Source of the DNA: Metridium senile
Lineage: Eukaryota; Cnidaria; Anthozoa; Actiniaria; Metridiidae
Assembly (NCBI GenBank): GCA_949775045.1
Contig: OX459101.1
Coordinates: forward strand, 9,885,101 to 9,949,100
Direction of reading: 5' to 3'
DNA length: 64,000 nt
A model generated the notes under the pieces. That model was not told the DNA's origin and ran no database searches. It saw only the letters and a list, made by a program, of their open reading frames with translations. Of the stretch, positions 29,236 to 38,700 are shown piece by piece; within the stretch, counting starts at the first letter, position 1, and every line of letters starts with the position of its first letter. Made by a program: the position numbers and the translations under genes.

Positions 29236-29567
29236 TTATATTTTTGAACTTTCGAAATGTTTTAATATTGACATGGCTGATTCTACACAACCATCAAAAT
29301 TAGAATGCACAAATGCATCACCGCCTGCAACTAGCAATGGTGATTGGCATAATGCCAAACACCCAGGTGTGCCGTGGACAGGAGTCGACACTTGCGAATA
29401 TCGCCACTTCTGGAACTTCACACTAGAAGGTTTTGGCAATTCAGGGAACAGTTCATAGAGATGTTTAAGTATTAGTTCTTCTACTTCTTTGTGTGGTGAT
29501 TCCAAGTGCTGTATGCCAAATGGGACACTTGTGTGTACTACCAGTGAGGCAGGCAGCTTCTCTTCAT
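29236..29567 (-). CDS. RNLS: RNLS exon 4 (C-terminal)
   Basis: Residues 245-354, from DEEKLPASLVVHTSVPFGIQ to the stop at 29236-29238. Contains FQKWRYSQV and GGDAFVHSNFDGC. The acceptor (- strand) is tttgtttttag. Confidence 0.95.
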
Positions 29568-32500
29568 CTAAAAACAAAGAAAAAATATATATCATGAGTG
29601 ATGAGCAGTTGTTTTTAGTATTCATTTTGCCTGTTTGTGGGTGTAAAGTCCCAGGCAAACGGCTTCAACAATTACTTCAACATCCGTTCGATTTTGTTGA
29701 ATGGCAATGCTGAAGCCTTGAAATCAACATAGTCAAAACATGTTGAATTGATGTTGAAAGAGTTTAAAGGCCCTGGGCAAGCACCTTCAACAAACTCGAA
29801 CCAATATTGAAGGAAATGTTGAAGCCATTTAAGATGTACCTGAGATATGTTAAAATGTGTTATATGTGAAATCGCTATTGTTTCCAATAATGCACTAAAA
29901 CACTCACCTTTACCACGTTTCTTTGAATCAACACTAACAAATCTTATGCAAGGATTTCCAGTCACATATTTAGCAACCCAAGGAAATGGAATCACAGTAT
30001 TTGGCTGGTAAAATAACCCAAGAGCATATCTTGATGAATATCGTACACTTTCCAGTACATCTTTTTGTTCCTGGATGTATTTGGTTATTGTTCCTTTCAG
30101 GCCTAATATTTGAGGTGTTGGTATTGTTACTATGACAGTATCAAATGTTGATGAGTTGCCATGGTGATCTTTCACTTCCCATTGTGCTTGGTTTGCACTT
30201 TGATTGATCTCACTGCAGTGCGTATTGAAGTTAATAGTTGATCCTAGAAAATGAGATATTCATTTATTAAGAAAAATTAAAAGTACACTGTAGTATCTAC
30301 TTTTATGCACCTTTTAGTGGTCTTGCCCCCATTCCCTCTCGATTTGTTCCACTCTTGTCTATCCTCATTCCCTCTCATCCAAAACTTCCTTTGATCAGAG
30401 TTTTCACATTAAAGTAGAGACTGTTTTTCCATCTAATAGTTATGTTACTGCATGCAGTTTTCATCTTTTTGCAAACTCAGACATTCCAAGGGCTAGTTGT
30501 GAAATGTATTTGGCTGCTGCTAATAGACCTCTTTACCTTGCTTGTTTGTTGTCCCATTTCAGATCATGTGATGCTACCCCTGGGAATTGTTTCTTTCACA
30601 TGTAAATGATATAACACGTTCATCATAAAAGAACAATTCTCAAGGGAATGACACATGGTTTGAAATGGGCAATTTGCATACAGAGGTAAAGAGATCTATT
30701 ACACAGCACATTTTACATTTTTGATTGACGGTAGCAAAAAAAAGATATTTCACAACTAACCATTGCAATGTCTGAGTTTGCAGAAAGTCGAAAACCGCAG
30801 TAACACAATCATGATTTTTAAGAAAATAGTTTTGTGTACGTTAAACATGGCTTCCATCCACAATGCCAAAAAATTTAGCCAGCATTTGTTCGGCAAGCTT
30901 TAGAGCTGTAGGGTGGAAGTGGGAGGGGAGGAAGTCTGCAGACTTAATCTGTCAAATGAATGTTTATAATCATAATTTTTGTTCACTTCATTTTGAATGG
31001 ATGGTATTTGCTACTGAATAGAGTAGTTTCACATAATATAAGCCGCTTCTTATATGCTAATTAATGAGGTCGTTGACAAGAAAAATAATGAATTCACATG
31101 CATACGTTGTTACAATATAAAAAAATGTGAACTTTAGAAAGAAAGATGTAAATTGTGTTTCTATTGTAACAACATATGCACATGAATTTGTTGTATTGCT
31201 TGTCAACAACCTCATTAGCATAGAACAAACACATTATTTAGCATACAAGAAGTGGCTGATGTGAAACTACTCTAATGTGTCCATGCACTGTAAAGTTATA
31301 CCTGATTGATTGATAAAGTATTTGACAATGGAACTTGTTCCTTCTGGAGCTATAAAATGCTGCACTCCATCTTGCTTGTTTTCTCCTTCAATAAGACCAG
31401 AGAATGGAACCAGGACAGATGAGGACAGTAACTCTTTATACAAACTATAAAAACAATGAAAAACATCACAGTTGGATTAACATTTTATATAATGTCAGCC
31501 ATTATTGTAGCATTTTACCTTTGACGACAAATATACACCAAATCGAAATATGGAGGCAAATTTGAATAACAATTCTTCTTGACTGCGCAGCTTCGCACAC
31601 ATGTGAAAACTCTATTGTTTTCCAACGTGAACACGAGGCTAGACAGTCGAGAACAATAAGAGTACGCCATATTTCGATTCGGTCTATATACATGTATTAA
31701 TCAGTGTTTATAATATATATGTATACATATATCTCAACCAATTATATGATCACCAAAGGCTAAGAGATGTCTTTAGATGTAGAATATAATCATGAGTTCA
31801 TGACAGTGAGTTTCGGTCTTCTGCATACATAAGGCTTTGTTCAAACATCAAATCTCACATGTGCTGAATTAAAGGCAAATGAATTCAAACAGTAGGTTTT
31901 GTATATCATTTGCATTAGATTCGGCACACATGAGATGCAACATTTAAACTAGGCCTTATCTTGAGAAGAATGTGTGTTGGTTTCAAAGGTTTGGGCAACC
32001 TTAAGGACGGGGCCTACTATTGCCACTGCGCAGGCTACTGCGCATCTACATAGTTTCCATTTTAACGCGCTATCTTATCTCAAAAGATGACAAAATACAA
32101 AAAAAAAAACATCTAACGATGGTAGACGCGACGGTAGCGGTTTTTATAAAAACAATCCCACAATGCACTTATGATGACGAATTTCTTTACTTAGTAGGGA
32201 GGGGACCGGAAAGAAATTGTCTTATGTTGATCTTCGGCGGCAAAGTTTACCACGCGATAACTTTTAAAAACGCCCGGTAACCCCAATTTTTTTACAACTG
32301 CAATTATTAAGAACATGTTAAACAATGGTTTTGATGTAAAATTTCGAAAAAGCAACTGATTTTTTAATGGAAAATCGACAAAATTTCGAATTTTCTGAAC
32401 CTCGTAAAATACAAGTCGCGATGCTAAAAAAATCATATTTCACTACTAACTTTTGAAAATACGTAACAAAATATATATTCCTATTAGAAAATTACTTGTT

Positions 32501-33603
32501 AATTGTTTACCGCTATCAAAGAGATGTTTCAATGAAAATCCTTTGGAAAAAAAAATTATTTGTCGATGCCGGTAAAATCGTGACGTCAGCCATATTTAAG
32601 ACTCATTATTTCTCTTAACTGCCCGGTGACCCCACCTTTTTTAGACAGATTTGTAGAACCCTCTAAAGGGTTAAAACAACTCACATAGTTATTTGAAGAA
32701 TACATTACTTTTTAATTAGTAGGCCCCGTCCTTAAAGCTAGGCACGAAGCCCAAAGTCTCCTTCAGTCATCTTCTCACAATAAGACTGGGCCTTAATTAG
32801 TGCAATAGACCTCTTTACCTTCCTTGTTTATTGTCCCATTTCAGATCATGTGATGCTACCCCTGGGAATTGTTTCTTTCACATGTAAATGATATAACACA
32901 TTCATCATAAAAGAACAATTCTCAAGGGAATGCCACATGGTTTGAAATGGGCAATTTGCATACAGAGGTAAAGAGATCTATTACACAGCACATTTTACAT
33001 TTTTGATTGACGGTAGCAAAAAAAAGATATTTCACAACTAACCATTGCAATGTCTGAGTTTGCAGAAAGTCGAAAAACCGCAGTAACACAATCGTGATTT
33101 TTAAGAAAATAGTTTTGTGTACGTTAAACATGCTACCCTTGGGAATTGTTAATCTTTCACATGTAAATAATATAACATGTTCATCATAAAAGAACAATTC
33201 TCAAAGGGATGACACATGGTCTGAAATGGGCAATATGCATACGGTGGTAAAGAAGTCTATTACATGCTCAAAACTGATTAATATTCTGTGATGATTACAT
33301 CACTGGGGGTAGATGAGGTCATAGTAACTATGATGAGGTTCAATGTCACCTTTCATGTGATGTAAAATAACTAGGTGTGGCTGATATATACTGTGCACCA
33401 GTATCAGCTCGGCATGTAGGGTCATCATGACTTCTTGCTGTCGTCATCCGACCTCCAACACCTCTGGACTTCTCCCAAATTGTAACATCAATGTTCTGGA
33501 ATTTTCTTCTCAGTAAGTCAGCAGTCAAGGACCCTGTCAGTCCAGCACCAACAATGAGAACGCGCCCAGGAAGTGTCATAATTGATTGGTTGGTTTCCTG
33601 CAT
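29236..33603 (-). CDS. RNLS: Renalase, 4 exons, complete
   Basis: FAD-dependent amine-oxidase-fold flavoprotein; vertebrate renalase oxidises 2- and 6-dihydro-NAD(P) isomers. Exons in coding order: 33603-33350, 31444-31302, 30243-29908, 29567-29236. GT-AG junctions join in phase to 1065 nt (354 residues; vertebrate renalase is about 340). Seen: beta-alpha-beta FAD motif VLIVGAGLTGS at 15-25; WEKSRGVGGRMTT at 43-55 (second FAD segment); ADTGAQYIS; a central phrase YSSRYALGLFY; NPCIRFVSVDSKKR; and C-terminal GGDAFVHSNFDGCVESAMS, which caps the FAD. Met9 is an alternative start just before the FAD motif. Tail-to-tail with SORBS and head-to-head with WDFY3. Its three introns carry several recent MITE insertions but all splice sites and key residues look intact. 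Confidence 0.95.
29645..29835. repeat. Inverted repeat in RNLS intron 3
   Basis: CCCAGGCAAACGGCTTCAAC at the left and, inverted, GTTGAAGG plus TTGCCCAGGGCC-like sequence at 29770-29790. Several TTCAACA phrases follow. A degraded palindromic element. Confidence 0.55.
29908..30243 (-). CDS. RNLS: RNLS exon 3
   Basis: Residues 133-244. Contains FDTVIVTIPTPQILGLKG, YSSRYALGLFY and NPCIRFVSVDSKKRGK. Acceptor (- strand) cattttctag, donor G|gtgagt. Confidence 0.95.
30430..30812. mobile_element. Hairpin element interrupted by MITE family A copy 3
   Basis: The left arm (GTTACTGCATGCAGTTTTCA, TTTTTGCAAACTCAGACATT, GGGCTAGTTGTGAAAT) pairs with the right arm (ATTTCACAACTAACC, AATGTCTGAGTTTGCAGAAA, CCGCAGTAAC). 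Family A sits in the loop side at 30532-30700. Confidence 0.65.
30532..30700. mobile_element. MITE family A, copy 3
   Basis: AATAGACCTCTTTACC ... GGTAAAGAGATCTATT. Together with the following 149 bases it was duplicated as 32814-33131. Confidence 0.8.
31022..31276. mobile_element. MITE with GAGTAGTTTCACAT arms
   Basis: TAGAGTAGTTTCACAT ... ATGTGAAACTACTCTA with long inner arms (TAATGAGGTCGTTGACAAG / CTTGTCAACAACCTCATTA). 255 bp in RNLS intron 2, ending 26 bases from exon 2. Confidence 0.8.
31302..31444 (-). CDS. RNLS: RNLS exon 2
   Basis: Residues 85-132 (SLYKELLSSSVLVPFSGLIE ... HFIAPEGTSSIVKYFINQSG). It aligns with the vertebrate segment ending in the APxGxSSIxKxYL motif. Phases 2 and 1 match the neighbours. 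Confidence 0.93.
31536..31688. repeat. Hairpin family C, copy 3
   Basis: ACCAAATCGAAATATGG ... CCATATTTCGATTCGGT, with inner TTCTTGACTGCGCAGC / GGCTAGACAGTCGAGAA. In RNLS intron 1. Confidence 0.75.
32005..32731. mobile_element. TTAA-flanked 0.73-kb element, copy 2
   Basis: GGACGGGGCCTACTATTGCC ... TAGTAGGCCCCGTCC between TTAA sites at 32001-32004 and 32732-32735. Differs from copy 1 by scattered substitutions and a few small indels, implying recent activity. In RNLS intron 1. Confidence 0.87.
32814..32982. mobile_element. MITE family A, copy 4
   Basis: Shares the private ending AGAGATCTATTACACAGCAC with copy 3, so it arose by segmental duplication and not by an independent insertion. Confidence 0.8.
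33130..33261. mobile_element. MITE family A, copy 5, left end missing
   Basis: Starts abruptly inside the element (GCTACCCTTGGGAATTGTTA) at the right boundary of the 318-bp duplication and runs to AAGTCTATT. Probably marks the breakpoint of that duplication. Confidence 0.7.
33350..33603 (-). CDS. RNLS: RNLS exon 1 (start, FAD-binding)
   Basis: Residues 1-84. VLIVGAGLTGSLTADLLRR is the Rossmann-type dinucleotide motif; GVGGRMTTARS and CRADTGAQYIS follow. Donor (- strand) AG|gtgaca. Confidence 0.95.
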
Positions 33604-34966
33604 GTAATGGCTTTGGAGGAAATATTATTAAATATTCAATAACAACAATTAACAGGTTCCCATTTAAATCTGTACTTTCCCATTTAAATATGTACTTATG
33701 CAAATTTTGTTGATGTGTGCTAAACACACAGATCAACCAATCAGAGAAGTTCACTTCAGAAATAATATACTCTGATTGGTTGATCTGTGTGTTTAGCACA
33801 CATCAACACAATTTGCATAAGTACAGATTTAAATGGGAAAGTACAGATTTAAATGGGAACCTGTTAATTATAAAATTATATCCAATATTTCGTTGTATGT
33901 GGGAATCACAATTAATTAGAAGTCGTAAGATTAATTAGATTAATAAGATTAATAAGATTAATTAGAAGTCGGAAGAAACAACTTCTAATTAATTATAAAA
34001 TTATAGAAAACAATGATGACAATAACAGATACGATGATAATAACAATGATTAACATTATAACGATATTAAACAATAATGATGATGATGATAAAATGATGA
34101 CTATGAATGGACACACCCCCTAACACCTTAAGAGCCTTTCTGTTTCATTTGTATAAATTGGGACAAGTTTCTGGATCCGCCCCTGGAAGATGATGAAGAT
34201 CACTTAGATGTAAATTATGATATGGCGATGACAATGATGGTGATTAATGATAGTAATATGATAAATAATGATCACTAAGACAATGACCATTTGATATAGT
34301 AATATCATGATAATGATGGTTAGTTAATGGTGGTGTTGAATGAAAAGCAAAAACGTTTCGAAACCGAGGCGGCTGAGCAATTAAATATATCAATTGATGA
34401 TTTGCAAATAAAAAGCTCATAACTATTAAAATACGAAAGTGCTGATCAAGAAAAAGCGTAGCACAGCAGGATCGAAACCAAAACAAAAGGCCAGCAGGAT
34501 GTGGGATGGCTAGAGTGAGAAAAATTAACATCAAATTCCGACAGTCGTCCCAAAACGCAAAACATTATCCGGGCAGGCTAAAGAATTGATATATAGTCAT
34601 ACCTTTGTAATTTTAACTTAAACTTCTCCTTCAAAGTTTGGTCTATAAGCTTCCTGAGATTTTGAAAATAATTTTCGCGAAGATTTCAAGCACAAGAAAG
34701 CAAATGATCAAAGACAAGTGAAACTGGAAACCAGAATATTTAACGTGACGACCCTGCGTTATGTTCTGGTCAGCGGTTAGGGTTTGTTATTAGTATGCGC
34801 GGCTTTGAAAGAAGCAAAAATGGAGGAAAGTTGACGGATTCCACCAAAACATTGACAATTTATACCATGTAAATACTCTTTAAGAACGCTCCAAATGCCA
34901 TAAAACAATGAAGATAGGTTGATCTTATTCGTGGTGTGAGATTCACGGTCTTAAAACGTCCTCAAA
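33604..34966. promoter_or_regulatory. Divergent RNLS/WDFY3 intergenic region
   Basis: 1363 bp between two start codons pointing apart, so promoters of both genes probably lie here. It contains MITE family B copy C (33651-33865), an ATTAGAAGTC/GATTAATTAG local repeat (33910-33995), GAT-rich DNA (34000-34330) and a CAGGGGCGGA-type terminal fragment. No TATA box or CpG-rich core was identified. Confidence 0.45.
33651..33865. mobile_element. MITE family B, copy C
   Basis: CAGGTTCCC ... GGGAACCTG palindrome flanked by TTAA on both sides (caaTTAACAGG, CCTGTTAATT), with doubled 17-mers in each arm and ATGCAAAT in both arms. Confidence 0.85.
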
Positions 34967-35744
34967 ATGGATATGGTACGTAAATTTATGGGAATACGAA
35001 GAAGACCCGGGACAGAAATGGTTTCGCAGTCCAATCAAGATGACGAACTCTCTCTCAGCCATTTACGAAGACTTTTTATGGAATTCCGTCATTCACCAAC
35101 TCCTATGACTGTCAAGGAACAAGAGGATGCGTTATTCAGCATGTTACCGCTATTCTGTAATATTTTCTCGAACTCAAAAGTGTCATCTTTGACGGACAAA
35201 TTTGGGGATGTTTGTCAGTTTGCCGCGCATGTCTCTCAACTTATGGCTAGAGAAATACGAAAAAGACATTCTAATCGAAACCACGAAGTCGCCAGTAGTG
35301 CCGTCATGGACTTTTTACTATTGAAATCCTCCGAGGACAGGAGATCTGGCTGGGAGCTACTTAACGCATTGAATATCTTAGCCTCTGGCGAAACTCCTGT
35401 TTTGGAATGTATGGTTGCTGCGAATCTACCATCATCAATGGTTAAATGTCTTTGCCTGTTGTATGAGCTACCCCCACTGAAGGAATCTAGTGGAAAGTCA
35501 ATAGAAATACAACAAGAGGATAGAAACATTGTACAACAACTTTATAGCAAGATTCTTATTCAACTCTGTCATTTGCCTGCAACTTCGTCTGAGTTGGTCA
35601 ATACAGACGATCTAGCTATTCTGTTTTCTGCTATTTCTTGTCCTTGTTCTAAGGAAAATATAGGCTGGAGAAATAGTGCATCTGAAGTCCTGATGACCAT
35701 CACAAGATATGGATTGAGTAAAGAGATTAATAATTATATACATG
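34967..35744 (+). CDS. WDFY3: WDFY3 exon 1 (start)
   Basis: Residues 1-259. The ATG (tcaaaATGg) begins MDMVRKFMGIRRRPG, matching the family N-terminus, then HLRRLFMEFRHSPTPMTVKE and REIRKRHSNRNHEVASSAV. Alpha-helical armadillo-like region. Donor G|gtatgt. Confidence 0.95.
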
Positions 35745-38700
35745 GTATGTTGTTTATTGTATTTGGTGAGGAATGATCTTTAATCTTTGGATGAGTAGAG
35801 GGATGGGAGGGAAGGGGAATGGTATGGGTAGGGGTGGGGATATATTTTAGGTCATCTATTAATGATTTAAGTTGTGTCGATGATTAGGATATTAATTAAT
35901 GATGATAATGTCATATTAATGATTTATAATTGTGATGATGATGAGTATTTTGATGATGAGAATATTGATGATTATGATGATGATCATAATGTTAATGACG
36001 ATGGTGCTATTAAGGAATGATGATTACAGGGGGAAGATAATGATGATAATATTATGAGGATGATGACATGATGATGCTACTATGATATTGATTATATTAT
36101 TGGCTATCAATGATAATAATTATTATTATCTATGATTATAATAATGATGATGATAATTAACAATTATTCGCCGAAGGCAAAGTGATTATCGGTGAATATT
36201 TACCGAGTGGTGAGTCTTCGAGCTGCGAGGTAAATATTCACCGATAATCACTTCGCCTGAGGTGAGTAATCGTTTTAGTATAAATACAAAGGTGATTATT
36301 TCAAAAAAGAAAGAAGGAAACAGCATTGAAAGTGAAAATATTTTATTTTTTAAAAGCGCGAACGTTAAAAATTGTAAACTTTGTCTCGCATATAATGACA
36401 AAAAAAAAACGTGAAAATTTACTATGATACCTTTAAATAGCTTGACTCCAAACTTAGTAGCTTCTTTTGTCGATTTTGGGACAGCATTTTCTTTAAAGTT
36501 TTCAATTTCATCTTCGTTAACAGTGACAAAACAACTACTGGCAGCCATTTTGTCCGAAAAGGTGATTATCGGCTGATAATCCGAGATAGCAAACCAATCA
36601 GAGCGCGCGATTTTGTATAATCACCTTTGTATTTATACTAATAATTATTAATAAAAAAATTTGAAAAATTATAGAATATTGTAGGGATAAAAAATCATGT
36701 AAGCTCATAACTAAAATTATTTTTTTTCACATATAGTGATAAAATCTTCTCTTGAAAATATGGACTTATGAATCACTGTAATCATTTATGATCCTTTTTA
36801 TTATCTTAATGAACTAACTAGTGTGATAATTACTTCTTAAACTAAAAAAATCAAAATTACCTAGAGTATGCTATGGCTATGGATATTTTATTCCTAATCA
36901 GGTCATCTTTTTTTGGTTCATGCTGTTATTTATAATGTATTATTCCTTGGCTTCCTATTGCTGTCCAATAGGGGTCCTTGTAGATAATTGCACTGGGAGA
37001 TATTTTTGTTATCTTTTAAAAACATACACTTTGTTCTTAATTCAATGAAACTGAATGCTAAGTAACCTGAACTTTCTGTTCTGAATAAAAGAGAAACATT
37101 AGAATTATCAATAAAAATGATATTTTAGATAATAAAAATAATATTATTGAAGATGATATTTTGGATAATAATAATGTTATTGAAAATGATATTATAAAAA
37201 TGATATTTTAGATATAAAAATAATGTTATTTTTGAACAGAAATAGGATTCTCAATAAAAATATCAATAATAAAAATAGAGTATTCAATAACATGCTAAAT
37301 AATATTTTATTATTGATAAATCTGTTTTATCTATGGCTATACCAACCCACAAGAAAGTATTAAAAATGAAATGGAGTTGTTCACATATACATGATTTGGT
37401 TTCCTGTTAAAAAAAATCAAAAATAGTCAAATTAGATATTCTTTCAAAATTTCATTTTCCTGTTTTGATTTTTGTTTTATTTGAAGTCAAACCAAATTGA
37501 TACTTTCCACAACATGTCTTTAGAATTAATTTAGTTTATTTAAAGTAATTAAAAAAAGTCATAAAAATTTTAACGTTATCTTTTGCTGGAATTTATTTTG
37601 GTGTACATAATTTAAAAGAAGTGAATTTGCATTTGTGAGAGTTGGTATGGTTAAAGAAAAAGACTTTTTATCTTATTTAAGGATATACAGGACACTATCG
37701 GGACGTTTTTTTAAAAGGCTCTTAACGCGTTTACTTTACATTAATTTCCCTACAAAGTATACATTTCCTGAAAGCTTAAATGATAAAGATTACATATTTA
37801 GTTGAAGTTTTAAATAAAATTTATTAGTTTTGGAGAGATTGGGCATATAGTAAGAGAGTGTTGTCTTAGCGCGAGATGTTTATTTGCAGAAGTGTTAATG
37901 TGAATGGATCAAATTTTTTGACCTTATTATTGTACATATATTGATCTATCAAAGTGTGCCTGCGATTTGTCTTTTGGCGCTTCGTTATTTTTTTATTGAT
38001 TTTTTAAGTTCAACCTACATATTTTTCAGTGCATTCTTTAGTAAATGGCTAATATCTGACGTAAGAAAACGAAAAAGAACAAACGCAGGCACACTTTGAA
38101 ACTTGAGATATGTTTGAGTCATCATGACGATTTTCGCGTTAATTGGTCGGAAAATCTCTGCAAATAAACCTTTTAAAGTTGTACATTTTATCAAATTCTA
38201 CTACTGAGAAATTTGTAGTTTTGTTTTAATAGGATTAAAAGATTATTTATTCGATGTTGACAAGTTTAGGCTTTGTAAGTCAATATGCGTCACGTAAGAA
38301 ATGTGATCCTTGACTGATCGTAACATGACTAAGACGATCTAGAACTCTAAAAACTCTGAGAACTAGTAGAATGTTGAATTATCAAAATAAATATCAAAAA
38401 CTTTGTATGTTGTAGCAGTTTAGTTTGGTTTTAGTTTACTTTGTTCAGTTTGTTTTTGCTGTAACAACATGATACCATGTGGTCGTGACCTCTAAGATAA
38501 CAAATTTTGACAGCTCCTGTCAATATTCCAACGCATTCATTAGAGTATCAAAATTGCTTTTTTATTGATATCTGCTTTGCAAAAAATATTTTTGAACTCA
38601 ATTTTTTATAAGGTTGTGGATTTCAATCTGTTGTTTGATTTAGTTTGTTTTTGAAAAAACGTGTACTTTGAGGTGAATTGTGTCCTTGGCAGTTACTTCC

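Noticed and set aside
32020..32280. 86-codon frame in a TTAA element
   Set aside because: Not preserved in the near-identical copy at 28363 and shows no recognisable domain.
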